DNA from: a virus
Strand: one strand, 5' to 3'
Length of the DNA: 64,000 nucleotides
Virus record (IMG/VR): IMGVR_UViG_3300036760_000522
Location: 186,001-250,000 of that record
Each line of letters opens with the position of its first letter. The stretch's first letter is position 1. Positions 40,762 through 49,637 of the stretch are shown one piece after another. Both the position numbers and the translations under genes were made by a program. The notes under the pieces are model-generated. The model was not told where the DNA came from. It saw only the letters and a program-made list of their open reading frames with translations, and did no database searches.

Positions 40762-42026
40762 AAGTTTTGTCTACCTATTTGTATCGAGGCACTCGACACA
40801 CACGAGTCTTTTTCCGCCGTGATCGTGATTGGCTTTTGTGTCAACCCGTATTCCTTCACAATCGAAGGGGGTGCAGAAGCCCCGGAAGCGACCTTCTGAA
40901 CAAGTACAGGTTCTGGCCTTGGGGGATCAGCTGAAATTCGCTTGTTGAGGACTGAACAGAGATCCGTTCCTGTGGCTCGGTGAACACAGGAAGCGCACTT
41001 CGGTCCTTGTTTCACACGCACGACTTCTGTCTTTGCTCGAAACTGACGAGCAGCCGTACGGCAAGACCCGTAATCGTCGTAGACAGTAGGATCAATGAAG
41101 GTCCTTCCTTGACCAGACGCGAGCAACTCACGCAACGCAACAGCCTCCGCCTTCAATTCCGCGGGCAAAAACTTCGTCTGCAAAGAAGACAACAGCGCAT
41201 TGCCTTGCATCCCAGTGTTCACCAACTGAGACGCAACACGAACTACTGGTGTCAGACGTGGAAGATCTTTGCGGATCAAACGATCCGGAGAGATCAGAGC
41301 GCTTCCCTCTACCACTTTCGGAAAACTAGTACGTGGAGGCGCGGAAGGAGGCGTAGGTAGGAATGCATTTCGTATACGAGTTTTTGGGTCTGCCTCAGCA
41401 CTTCCTCGGACCCCACGAGACTGCTCCACGCTCTCTGCCAAGGCGGGAGTGTAAGGAACGTCGAGAACGAGCTGTTTGTGAAAAACACCACAATGGTTGT
41501 TGTGTTTGTGACAACAGTCTTGACACGCGGTCTTTGCAACCAAGTACCTACTAGTGCTCGCAAAACGGTGCACGAAATCGATCTCATTGGCAGATCGATT
41601 GGCACAGTTGGGGAAGTCTTCAGCTGCGATATAGAGACGGCCCAAAAGTCCTCGCTCTGCAAGTGTCTGTAACACTTCGTTCTTCGCGAGCAGCAGACTT
41701 GTCGTATCATGGTGTGACAGCAAGGCGGTCCGGATCTCTTGTGAATTCGCTGTGCGCATGACAGCCAAACGTGCTGTGCGAACAACTTCACGAATCGTCG
41801 CCTCTGGTGAGGACCGCAGCTTCCCATGAGCTGTAGAAAGATCCCCCATCGTTTTAGGTTCACCCCGATTGGGAACCAAGCGCTCCGAAGGTCCGTCTTC
41901 CAAACCCCACAAAACTTGCAGATCCGGAACCGTGTCCAGATTCTGTTTCGGAAGCACAGTGTCTCGACTCCTCAGCCAGGACAAATCCACCAGGCTGCTA
42001 TCTTTGATCATGCGCGAGAGGTTCAT
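40758..42026 (-). CDS. Cys-rich hypothetical protein (422 aa)
   Basis: I place the start at ATG 42026 (MNLSRMIKDSSLVDLSW) because AGGAG stands 5-6 bases upstream and it overlaps the stop of the preceding gene (ATGA). Two Cys/His clusters are visible: CQDCCHKHNNHCGVFHK (about 170-190) and CASCVHRATGTDLCSVLNK (about 350-370), both CxxC-type with later His/Cys, so it may hold two metal sites. The rest is helical. It lies between unknown virion proteins and the terminase pair. No function can be assigned. Confidence 0.55.
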   Translation of the reverse strand: MNLSRMIKDSSLVDLSWLRSRDTVLPKQNLDTVPDLQVLWGLEDGPSERLVPNRGEPKTMGDLSTAHGKLRSSPEATIREVVRTARLAVMRTANSQEIRTALLSHHDTTSLLLAKNEVLQTLAERGLLGRLYIAAEDFPNCANRSANEIDFVHRFASTSRYLVAKTACQDCCHKHNNHCGVFHKQLVLDVPYTPALAESVEQSRGVRGSAEADPKTRIRNAFLPTPPSAPPRTSFPKVVEGSALISPDRLIRKDLPRLTPVVRVASQLVNTGMQGNALLSSLQTKFLPAELKAEAVALRELLASGQGRTFIDPTVYDDYGSCRTAARQFRAKTEVVRVKQGPKCASCVHRATGTDLCSVLNKRISADPPRPEPVLVQKVASGASAPPSIVKEYGLTQKPITITAEKDSCVSSASIQIGRQNL

Positions 42027-43003
42027 CAGGTCTCCTGGGGCCAATCGTAGAGTGGATCTGGCCGGTATTCGACGGTAGTCGGTGAAAAACGCACGTAAGG
42101 AGTTGTCACGTCTTGCTCGCTGTAACTCGTGTTCATCAAACCCCGATCAATAACCGACAGACTGGGCTCGTGATCCGGCAGCTGAGATTGTGTGTTGACC
42201 AGATTACCTCCGTCACCCCGATAGTAATCAGCCCGCGCAACAGGACTCTCGCTGTCGTTCGGAAGAAAGCCAAACGAATGCCGACTGTCACTCATGGGTG
42301 AAGACTCGTGTGTCGGAGGGACATCTTGCCCCGGCTGCTGCGACACAGGGCCCCAGTACCCGTAATCAATTCCTTGTCCTCGGGCACCATAGCCCATACC
42401 AAAATCCCACGCGTCAGTTGGAGTTTCGTCCCACGCGTCATCAGGAACGGTCGATGTGGCAAAATCCAAACTGGACCAAACCTGATCGTCTTCCGAAAGA
42501 GGATCCCCACAACAACCGGCTGTCCAATCGTAACGGTACGAAGCCTCCTTAGGTCTCGACTTGTTGTTGGAATTCTCCGTGTCCTGCAAAACTTTCTCGG
42601 ATCTTTCAGGTCGGTTACGAAGGTCTTCAGACTCTTCTACGAAAAGCTCAATGTCCTTCTGATCATCCGATGGAAGCTCCTTCAGTTCAGCCTTCCAATG
42701 AGGTGCATTGATTTCGTCGTGTAGGACGTCCGTAGCAGCACTCAAATTCTCACACGCCTGGTTCAACATGCGCCGGACGTCTTGCACGCTCGAGACGTAG
42801 CCACGTCCACCAATCAGCCCATCTGGACTGACTGTGGAGCTCTTGATTCGACTAAAATGGCGATACGCCGACAGTGCGTGGCCTAGACCCACGCTGGCCG
42901 CCCACAACGTCCTTGCAAGAGGTTTGAGAGATCGCGAAGCAAACGGGTAATCCTTTGGGATCTGTCGTTTCAACGCTGTCGGAGGCGGAGGTTGCTCAGG
43001 CAT
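42026..43003 (-). CDS. Hypothetical protein (325 aa)
   Basis: The ATG start has AAGGAG upstream. Residues of about 28-110 form a helical module (LARTLWAASVGLGHALSAYRH ending near INAPHW) that I have the impression of seeing in other large-phage proteins without known function. Residues 110-325 are acidic, Tyr/Trp/Pro-rich and probably disordered. It may be a virion protein; nothing more can be said from the sequence. Confidence 0.55.
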   Translation of the reverse strand: MPEQPPPPTALKRQIPKDYPFASRSLKPLARTLWAASVGLGHALSAYRHFSRIKSSTVSPDGLIGGRGYVSSVQDVRRMLNQACENLSAATDVLHDEINAPHWKAELKELPSDDQKDIELFVEESEDLRNRPERSEKVLQDTENSNNKSRPKEASYRYDWTAGCCGDPLSEDDQVWSSLDFATSTVPDDAWDETPTDAWDFGMGYGARGQGIDYGYWGPVSQQPGQDVPPTHESSPMSDSRHSFGFLPNDSESPVARADYYRGDGGNLVNTQSQLPDHEPSLSVIDRGLMNTSYSEQDVTTPYVRFSPTTVEYRPDPLYDWPQET

Positions 43004-43235
43004 TCGACTCCTTCAGTGGGGCTCCGTTGTCCTGAAATAGGCGCTCAATATACAGGTCTCCGCCGTCACGTCGGATCCCCCATAAATCTCGTGATGCTAA
43101 ATTGACTAGCGTGTCGGCTGATACTCGCCGAAAACCGTTCAAGTCAGGGATCGTTGCGACCTTTACACGTGTTGTCACACGTGTTGGGGCACTAAGAAAG
43201 CTGTCGAAGCTTGTAGTCGAAAATTCGATCCTCAT
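42996..43235 (-). CDS. Small hypothetical protein (79 aa)
   Basis: The ATG overlaps the stop of the Ig-like gene (ATGA), with GGTGG as SD. The product is beta-rich (RIEFSTTSFDSFLSAPTRVT, RDLWGIRRDGGDLYIERLFQ). It also overlaps the next gene by 8 bases. No family was recognised. The coupling suggests that it is made together with the Ig-like protein. Confidence 0.55.
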   Translation of the reverse strand: MRIEFSTTSFDSFLSAPTRVTTRVKVATIPDLNGFRRVSADTLVNLASRDLWGIRRDGGDLYIERLFQDNGAPLKESNA

Positions 43236-44137
43236 GTAACCACCAGTCGAACCAAAACGTCCACGTAGTTGTTCAAACTGTACCCAGAAACACGAAGTGT
43301 CTCCTCGTACGTCCCAGGCAACAACCCATCAACAGGCTCAACCAAAATACTCACGGCCTGTACCCCTGCCGTCACTGTACCAGACACAGGCGTGAACGAA
43401 GAAAGCCACGAGAGCGACAGGCCCGTCAATCGAGCTACTTGAAACTCGAGAACCGAGCCCGAAGCCCCGGTGTTCGACACATTGAACTGCTGACTAGGAA
43501 CTACCGGGAACGGTCCGCTTATTGGACGTACGACGCTGAATTGAACCAACGGCGTCGACAACACAATGACAGCCTTGGGCCTCACAGTGATGAGCACAGG
43601 AACCGCCTGTGGAGTGTTCAGAGCTGTTGGGTCCTGCACAGTAATCATCCCGGAATAGGGGCTACTGGAGGCCACCAAGTCCGTGGAATCGACGGCCACA
43701 CTGAACGACCCTGACTCATTGGATGCTAAATTTCCTACCGAGCCTGGCGTAGCTTGAATGTACGGTGCCGACGAAGTTAGGACGGCGTTCAACAACGAAC
43801 CAAATGTGCCACTGTTGGCGACCGAGACCGTTTGGGCCACTGACAGTCCGCGACCTTCATCAACAGCGAACCCTAGAGACGTTGGAGGTCCAACCAAGAT
43901 CTTCGGTTTGTAGGTCGCCTTGAGTGTGTCAATAGACTCGCTCATCGCTTGAACCACCTCACCAGGCAAAGGTGTCGTATCGCGAAACAACCCAAACGGC
44001 GTCACGATCTCAACAACGGAGTACACAGGGTACGCGCCCGTGACATCCAGTCTGGTCTTCCAACGCCAGACGCGTCCTGCGACAGTAGTGCTAAATCCTA
44101 CGTCCTGAACGCTGATACTGGCTGCCGAGATCGCCAC
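43232..44137 (-). CDS. Ig-like (BACON/ASH-type) repeat protein (301 aa)
   Basis: The start is GTG. After a 100-residue N-terminal beta region, residues of about 100-200 and 205-301 are two Ig-like beta-sandwich modules with the phrasing SVANSGTFGSLLNAVLTSS ... GSFSVAVDSTDL and FNVSNTGASGSVLEFQVARL ... LPGTYEETLRVSG. The pattern of short N-terminal strand, S/N-x-G turns and final GTYxxTLxV is typical of BACON/ASH-type Ig-like domains, common on phage virions and in carbohydrate-binding proteins. It is probably a head or neck surface protein. The exact binding partner is unknown. Confidence 0.65.
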   Translation of the reverse strand: MAISAASISVQDVGFSTTVAGRVWRWKTRLDVTGAYPVYSVVEIVTPFGLFRDTTPLPGEVVQAMSESIDTLKATYKPKILVGPPTSLGFAVDEGRGLSVAQTVSVANSGTFGSLLNAVLTSSAPYIQATPGSVGNLASNESGSFSVAVDSTDLVASSSPYSGMITVQDPTALNTPQAVPVLITVRPKAVIVLSTPLVQFSVVRPISGPFPVVPSQQFNVSNTGASGSVLEFQVARLTGLSLSWLSSFTPVSGTVTAGVQAVSILVEPVDGLLPGTYEETLRVSGYSLNNYVDVLVRLVVT

Positions 44138-44168
44138 AAACTCGGCAAATGAACAAACGAATTAGTGA

Positions 44169-44438
44169 TTACGCAACGGCGTCAGCCGGGCAGCCCTCAC
44201 AGGGCGTGACCGGCAAGGGTCCAAATTCTGGAGCGTTACGGTCGTCGTCAGTCGTCTCGAACCACATCTGACCAACCCCAAGCGCACCCAAACCACCCCT
44301 GAGAATGTGCTTACCTGTCTTGCACTTAGCGTGAACGAAATGTCCTTGTCCGTAAAAGATGCGCGGACCATTCACTTCAACGTCGAGGGCTTTCGCAACT
44401 CGAATACTGGAGGCTTCCAAAGAATCAGCAGTAATCAT
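44169..44438 (-). CDS. Small hypothetical protein (89 aa)
   Basis: I use the ATG at 44438 (MITADSLEASSIRVAKALD), which starts just after the stop of the sigma-like gene; the frame continues upstream inside that gene but with a poor start. The protein is beta-rich, has a Gly-rich middle (HILRGGLGALGVGQMWFETT) and ends with two Cys (PCEGCPADAVA). No family was recognised. Confidence 0.55.
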   Translation of the reverse strand: MITADSLEASSIRVAKALDVEVNGPRIFYGQGHFVHAKCKTGKHILRGGLGALGVGQMWFETTDDDRNAPEFGPLPVTPCEGCPADAVA

Positions 44439-44439
44439 G

Positions 44440-45102
44440 TCACTCACAGACGTTTCCACCCCTATTTGCCCACTGGGGCAAAGAGACGGCGCGCAAGATA
44501 TTAAAATTTTTCGCAGCAATAGTGCTGAAAATCTTCTCATACGGAACGTACTTTGAATCTTCTTCGGCCGCGCCTTTCAAGCGATCAACAGCACGAAAAA
44601 AATAGTGACGCACACCACTCTGTGGGATGCTCAGGCGCAAAGCCACTTCAGACTGACAGGTAGTCTGCCACATGCCCACCAAAATGTTGACGTCTCGAGA
44701 ACTGAACAGCGATGACAAGTCAGTACGCATGTCCTCTTCCGTGACCTGCGGTATGCTCAACAAGAATTTTAGCCGCTTGATCCCGCGAGCAAGTCGGTAG
44801 CTGACAGCCGCTTGTGTCACTTCGAAGATCGCTGCAATGTCGGCCTGCTTCTTCCGCAAAATGTAGTAGAGCAAAATCAAATCGGCCTCACGCCCCGGGA
44901 TACGATCCAACAAAGGCATGATTTTCTCTTCATACGAACTGGTGGCAAAGAACGCTTCCAAATCCTCGGTACTGACGCCCTCGATAGAATCAGCGTCGAC
45001 ACTGTCACCTGTGTCGTCAGCAAAAAAGGCGTCGTCTTCAGACGAGAATCGGGTAGCCAATCTCATCGGATCAATCGGGATCACATATCCGGCAGTACTC
45101 AC
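44440..45102 (-). CDS. Sigma-factor-like regulator (220 aa)
   Basis: The GTG start has GGAGG 7 bases upstream. Residues of about 55-125 (IPGREADLILLYYILRKKQ, DIAAIFEVTQAAVSYRLARG) match the sigma-70 region 4 pattern: a helix, then an HTH with the recognition helix QAAVSYRLARGIKRL. A second possible HTH, VALRLSIPQSGVRHYFFRA, lies near 165-185. No region 2 (-10 recognition) is visible, so it may work with host RNA polymerase as a late-gene sigma or co-activator, as T4 gp55 does. It lies at the boundary between the replication and head modules, which suits a late regulator. Confidence 0.65.
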   Translation of the reverse strand: MSTAGYVIPIDPMRLATRFSSEDDAFFADDTGDSVDADSIEGVSTEDLEAFFATSSYEEKIMPLLDRIPGREADLILLYYILRKKQADIAAIFEVTQAAVSYRLARGIKRLKFLLSIPQVTEEDMRTDLSSLFSSRDVNILVGMWQTTCQSEVALRLSIPQSGVRHYFFRAVDRLKGAAEEDSKYVPYEKIFSTIAAKNFNILRAVSLPQWANRGGNVCE

Positions 45103-45122
45103 GTGCTTACCTCCACGAAGAA

Positions 45123-46973
45123 TTAAATCGCAAGTGACGACATGTAGTCTTGCGAGTCGTTACCAACCACAACATCCGACTGCGGAAAGAACGCAGACAA
45201 CAAACCTTCAAACTGTATGCCAATGGACTGCAAACGTTTGGTGGCGGAGGCCTGATCAGGCTCCGCAGAGATCGTTGTTACGTCCACATCCTGTAGGGAC
45301 ATCAGTTCCAGATTCAACTTGACGGTCGACTCCGCAGTCTGCAAACGAGCGTACTGTGCCTTGGTCACAGACGCCAGCCCGGACTGATAGATCCTGTCAA
45401 CAGAGCCATAGGCCTTCAAGAGATCCGTGAGTACTTTCTTCGGCACTCGACAGACTCCGCTCAAATTATCACTCGTGTCGCCAAACATGGCTCGCAATTC
45501 GAGCATTTTTCCGGGAGGTACACCAAAACGACGAGATACCTCCGCAGAATCAAAGAGCACTTCATTACGTGCGCCCGTAGCTGGCACCAAAACGTGTGTA
45601 CGGTCAGTAACCAACTGTAGAAAATCCCGGTCCGATGAAAAGATGAGGTTGTTTTGATCAACCAGATCGCGCCTCACCAAAGTCGCAATCACGTCATCCG
45701 CCTCCTCAGCAGGGTTCCAGTGTTGTCTGACCCCTACAACGGGTAGCAGCGTGCGCAGCGTAGCAACCACCCACGAGATGTCCTGGGACTTCCTCGTGGC
45801 CTTGTAGGCAGCATATCGGGCCTTGCGACGTGCTGAGGACCCGTCCCACGCCACCCGCAAGGCTGCGGTCGAGTAACGCTTTCGAAGGGAATCCAAGCTG
45901 CGCAAAAATCCAAGGACGGCTCCGGACGGCTCCCCTTGATGAGTCAGGGTGTTCAGCCCTTTAGCGTAGAAGCAACGGTACGCCAAGGCGTGACCGTCTA
46001 CGATGACGTTGTGTATCAACTTCCCTCCATCCTCTTGTTGTGACGAGAACTGTCGTGACAAGTTGTCGACCTCTTCCCAAAGTTTCTGCAAACGATCAAC
46101 TATGCTCGCCACGTGTTTTAGGTGGCGCCACCACTGACGTATCGTTCGCAAGCCAGTATCAGACAAGCGATACGCGACGACAAACGTGCACAACAAATGT
46201 CCACGACTCTCCAGACGATGGAGACGGTTGTAGTCATCGCAATCACGATGCAACGACTGCCATTGCTGTCGAATCGTGGTATCAAAAGCCAGGAATCCGC
46301 ACAAATAACGCCCAGAAACGTACCACTGATTGACGGATCGGTAATCCCTATAAACATTCACCAGAAAATCTGGCGTCAAAGAGTTCCAACAGAAAATCGC
46401 TCGGGTGTCACGAGTCCACTTCAGCAAAACATCAATACGATCGCGCTGATTGGACCACGTGGCTCGCTCCACAACTTGCAAGGCAGAACGAGGGATCGTC
46501 AACAAGGCTTCCTTGGACCTCAACTTGAGACGAACTTGCACCATGTCGCGTTCCGGTATCTCCTCGTGAACGTCAGCTTGCAAGCCATGATATATGCCTG
46601 TAGTGATCACGACGACGTCGCCGATGCCTATGCCCTGATCCGTGAAAGTGCGGATCTGATTTTGCAATTTCTCTACAGCGTCATCACTTACAGTTGATAG
46701 AGTTCTATTATGTCCTGGTTTCACCAGAACAGAAGTCACGAATTTGGTGCCCTCGAGTTTGAAAAAATCATCAGTTCGACGACGCCCGTCAAGTCTGACA
46801 AATGCGTAGCCGTCCACCAAATACTGATAGGTTCGGCTGCCGCCGACTACAGACACAGCAGCCGGAACAAATACCTCAGCACCCTTCAGTGATCGTGTAA
46901 TAGCGTCCGAAAGGATCTTGGGGTCCTCTTGCTCACCACGAGCGCTCAACTCCAGGACTACCCACTCGCCCAC
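45123..46973 (-). CDS. NusG-like NGN/KOW domain fused to flap-endonuclease-type 5' nuclease (616 aa)
   Basis: The start is GTG. Residues 1-85 resemble the NGN fold (EWVVLELSARGEQEDPKI, VFVPAAVSV, YLVDGYAFVRLD), and 116-165 a KOW barrel (IGDVVVITTGIYHGLQADV). A helical linker with many Trp/Arg fills 170-315. Residues 321-600 are a PIN-type 5'-3' exonuclease as in T5/T4 FEN: VDGHALAYRCFY (D326), RVAWDGSSARRKARYAAYKA (D377), PAEEADDVIATL (E423, E424, D426, D427), FSSDRDFLQLV (D448, D450) and MFGDTSDNLSGV (D499, D502). The nuclease should trim Okazaki flaps. A NusG-like part would bind RNA polymerase. The join is in one frame. Confidence 0.8.
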   Translation of the reverse strand: MGEWVVLELSARGEQEDPKILSDAITRSLKGAEVFVPAAVSVVGGSRTYQYLVDGYAFVRLDGRRRTDDFFKLEGTKFVTSVLVKPGHNRTLSTVSDDAVEKLQNQIRTFTDQGIGIGDVVVITTGIYHGLQADVHEEIPERDMVQVRLKLRSKEALLTIPRSALQVVERATWSNQRDRIDVLLKWTRDTRAIFCWNSLTPDFLVNVYRDYRSVNQWYVSGRYLCGFLAFDTTIRQQWQSLHRDCDDYNRLHRLESRGHLLCTFVVAYRLSDTGLRTIRQWWRHLKHVASIVDRLQKLWEEVDNLSRQFSSQQEDGGKLIHNVIVDGHALAYRCFYAKGLNTLTHQGEPSGAVLGFLRSLDSLRKRYSTAALRVAWDGSSARRKARYAAYKATRKSQDISWVVATLRTLLPVVGVRQHWNPAEEADDVIATLVRRDLVDQNNLIFSSDRDFLQLVTDRTHVLVPATGARNEVLFDSAEVSRRFGVPPGKMLELRAMFGDTSDNLSGVCRVPKKVLTDLLKAYGSVDRIYQSGLASVTKAQYARLQTAESTVKLNLELMSLQDVDVTTISAEPDQASATKRLQSIGIQFEGLLSAFFPQSDVVVGNDSQDYMSSLAI

Positions 46974-46976
46974 AAG

Positions 46977-48404
46977 TTACACGCCTGTTGCCAGAGTGGT
47001 GTGGAACTGCCAAAATTTCAGACGCCATTCCGGAGGCGTCAAAAATCCTTCTCGTGAGAGGACTTTAGGCTTCGGCACTGGATCCGTCTTCTGTCCTCGT
47101 GACGCTTCTCGAGGAACAGCCACTACATCCATGGATGTCAACGCCTGCACATCAGGGGATCCCAAATTTCCGATCCCGTCTGCACGCAACCCAGTCACTG
47201 TAGGCGCCGCCACGACAAGCTTGGCCGGATTGTGTTGTGGCAGTGCTGGCGTCGACTCTTTAGCTGTCGGTTCCTTAGCTGTCGACATTGCTGTAGGTGC
47301 AGCTGTCGACACAGGAGCAGGTATTGTAGGTGCAGCCACAAAAAACACAGGAGCCTGTTGCTGCGCTGGTCTGTCAGGAGCGCCAGAAGCACACAAGACT
47401 GCATCGCAGATCAAACTTGATCGTGTAACACGTCCAGGCTTCATCAAGTATTCAACCAAACGGATCACGCCGGCTTGATACTTAGTCCAAACACGAGCCG
47501 CCAAGTCACGATCGACGCGTGAGTAGTCAGCTACCATATTGTTGGCCAGACGAAAGCTATTCATCGCAGCCTCAGCCAAGCCCTCAGAAACTGCGTCCGG
47601 AGAAACACGGTCACAGATCTCCTCAATCAACTGTACCGCTGTGGAGGTGTCGCCAAGAGCCAGTAGGATCTCATAGTACCGTGTAACATCCGACAGATTC
47701 AAGTGCTCACGTGCCGAAGTCAGTGTGACAGGACCCAACTGGGCTAGCATCTCCAACGTGTTTAGAGCGTCACGCACATGCCCCAAGGAGTGGTCCACCA
47801 CCGTCCACACAGCGTCGTCTTCGTACGTCACACCCTCTTGAGTAAGAACCCACGTAAGACGTGCAAACACGTGTTCCCGAGTGATCCTCCGAATCTGATG
47901 CTCCTCACAGCGGGAACGGATCGGTGCCCGTATCTTGTCAGGTTCCGTAGTGCAGAAAATACCTACTAGTAGTTTGTCTTCCAACGGCTTCAGCAAAACG
48001 TCCTGGGCATCCCGACTCATGCGATGAACTTCGTCGAAAATGTAAATTCGTTTTGACGCGCCTGCGACCAGAAACGGCAGACTATCGACAATGGCTCTGA
48101 CATTGTCGATAGTGCCTCGACTAGCAGCGTCCATCTCCTGCAAAGCCGGGGCAGTCTCATTCAGTGTATCGAGGCAGTTTTCACACTGATTGCACGGCTC
48201 AGAGTCCTCAGTTAGGGCCTGACACAACAAAGCGCGGGCCAGGATGCGGGCCAGGGTTGTTTTGCCGCGTCCAGCTCCTCCACTGAAAATGTAGCTCGTG
48301 TCGAGCCCTGTGCCTCGACGCAAACGCGACTTCAGGACTTGGACGGCTCCCTCTTGGCCGAGCACGTCGCTGAACCGCAGCGGCCTGTACCTAACATCCC
48401 ACAT
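46977..48404 (-). CDS. dnaX: Clamp-loader ATPase, DnaX gamma/tau type (475 aa)
   Basis: The protein has the AAA+ DnaX layout. It starts MWDVRYRPLRFSDVLGQE, the typical first motif. FSGGAGRGKTTLARILA (about 41-57) is Walker A, the zinc module CQALTEDSEPCNQCENCL (about 64-81) follows, IYIFDEVHRM is Walker B, and APIRSRCEEHQIRRIT contains the SRC arginine finger. Residues 180-330 are lid and collar domains. The last 120 residues are Ala/Pro-rich linker and a short basic tail, shorter than bacterial tau. It loads the sliding clamp on primed DNA. It lies 12 bases after the metallopeptidase-like gene. Confidence 0.88.
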   Translation of the reverse strand: MWDVRYRPLRFSDVLGQEGAVQVLKSRLRRGTGLDTSYIFSGGAGRGKTTLARILARALLCQALTEDSEPCNQCENCLDTLNETAPALQEMDAASRGTIDNVRAIVDSLPFLVAGASKRIYIFDEVHRMSRDAQDVLLKPLEDKLLVGIFCTTEPDKIRAPIRSRCEEHQIRRITREHVFARLTWVLTQEGVTYEDDAVWTVVDHSLGHVRDALNTLEMLAQLGPVTLTSAREHLNLSDVTRYYEILLALGDTSTAVQLIEEICDRVSPDAVSEGLAEAAMNSFRLANNMVADYSRVDRDLAARVWTKYQAGVIRLVEYLMKPGRVTRSSLICDAVLCASGAPDRPAQQQAPVFFVAAPTIPAPVSTAAPTAMSTAKEPTAKESTPALPQHNPAKLVVAAPTVTGLRADGIGNLGSPDVQALTSMDVVAVPREASRGQKTDPVPKPKVLSREGFLTPPEWRLKFWQFHTTLATGV

Positions 48405-48416
48405 CGCTGGCAGTGG

Positions 48417-48926
48417 TCAGGAAGACTGTAAGAGGTCGCTGCTGCCGTTTGTCTCTTGATCGGCTTCCTGTAAGCTATCAGTCGACAAGAACGAAATGTC
48501 GATCTTCTGTGCAACGCTCACAAACCCTGTCAGCTGATCATGCCAGGCACCGTGCCGCTCCAGGATCTTTTGGAACTCGGCGATGTCTGGCTCACGAAGC
48601 TTCCAGGTCATCTCCCCTGTTTCTTCGTCTTCTTCACCTGTACAGCGTTCCAAGTAGTGGTCAACTAACGCGGTGCGTTGATCTGCATCAAGAGTTTTCC
48701 AGACGTCCGCCGCGATCTCGATGACGAAATCACAATCCAGAGCCCATTCCAAGAAGCCACTGATCCGCCGGGATTTTCCCGGGATCGGGCGGCCATTCTT
48801 ATCGGTCGATGCCTCACTTACAAAAACGTACATCAAACGGGCATCTGCCAACTCAGAGTGGTATTTTGGAATCAACGCCACCGCAACCTTCTCCACAGCT
48901 TCACCTTCAGACCAAACTTTCGACAT
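48417..48926 (-). CDS. Phage_metallopep-like protein with altered zinc motif (169 aa)
   Basis: The ATG start has a perfect AAGGAGGT. The fold pattern LADARLMYVFVSEASTDKNG, LDCDFVIEIAADVWKTLDADQ, RTALVDHYLERC and DIAEFQKILERHGAWH matches the putative phage metallopeptidase family, in which the helix normally reads DHELxH. Here it is DHYLERC, so the catalytic Glu and the second His are missing. It is therefore probably inactive as a peptidase, or it binds metal in another way. It lies between primase and clamp loader, so a replication-accessory or scaffolding role is possible. Confidence 0.65.
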   Translation of the reverse strand: MSKVWSEGEAVEKVAVALIPKYHSELADARLMYVFVSEASTDKNGRPIPGKSRRISGFLEWALDCDFVIEIAADVWKTLDADQRTALVDHYLERCTGEEDEETGEMTWKLREPDIAEFQKILERHGAWHDQLTGFVSVAQKIDISFLSTDSLQEADQETNGSSDLLQSS

Positions 48927-48941
48927 AATTTGAGACCTCCT

Positions 48942-49637
48942 TCAAATCGACACAACACCAGCACCAGCAAAAAGTCGTCGCAATTCGGCGTCACCAAGTT
49001 CCTCCCACAGCTCGCCGGGATCTTTGGTCATCCCGCCTCGTTTTCTGGCCACGCGCAAACAGACGTCGTGTATCCGGAACTCCGAGCCGTAATGATCCTG
49101 AAATCTCCGCACAGCCCGCCTACCCTCCAAATCCGCATCAGCTAGGAGGACTATGTCCGAAACCATGCGTCGGAGAAATCTGAGCATCAGGCGCGACGGA
49201 GACAAGCCAAGGACCGCAGCTGTCTCCGGGAACACGCGCTCAACAGGGAAGAAATCAAAGACACCCTCAACCAACACAGCGCGTTGTGCTGCCCAAATTA
49301 TCGGAGCCGTAACCCCTAAGCCAAACGAGCACAACACGTTGCGATCCACCACATAGTCGTGGTACCCGCGAACAGCTTGGTCGATGCTTCGAAACTGAAA
49401 TCCTCGCACACACCCAAGAGCATCCGTTAGGGGAAAGAGGAAAGCGTTGTCCAGCTTTCGACCCGCCCACCACAGCTGAAACTCCTTCGGCACGAAAGAG
49501 GGCAGAGGGGAATTCAAAAATCCCACTTGATGCCGAACGATCTGATCGTTTGACGCACCTCGTGCCCACAGGGCTTCCTGTGCCTGTGTTCCATCTAAGC
49601 CCTGAGCATGGTGAACAAGATCATCTAGCCAGGTCAT
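48942..49637 (-). CDS. TOPRIM primase catalytic core, compact (231 aa)
   Basis: The ATG start overlaps the upstream gene by 17 bases. Residues 1-100 correspond to the primase N-terminal (RNAP basal) subdomain (AFLFPLTDALGCVRGFQFRS), and residues of about 115-200 to the TOPRIM fold: RAVLVEGVFDFFPVE holds the catalytic Glu, IVLLADADLEGRRAVRRF the DxD. No zinc-binding domain or helicase-interacting domain is present, so it is roughly half of DnaG. The zinc ribbon may be encoded elsewhere. It would make RNA primers for lagging-strand synthesis. Confidence 0.75.
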   Translation of the reverse strand: MTWLDDLVHHAQGLDGTQAQEALWARGASNDQIVRHQVGFLNSPLPSFVPKEFQLWWAGRKLDNAFLFPLTDALGCVRGFQFRSIDQAVRGYHDYVVDRNVLCSFGLGVTAPIIWAAQRAVLVEGVFDFFPVERVFPETAAVLGLSPSRLMLRFLRRMVSDIVLLADADLEGRRAVRRFQDHYGSEFRIHDVCLRVARKRGGMTKDPGELWEELGDAELRRLFAGAGVVSI

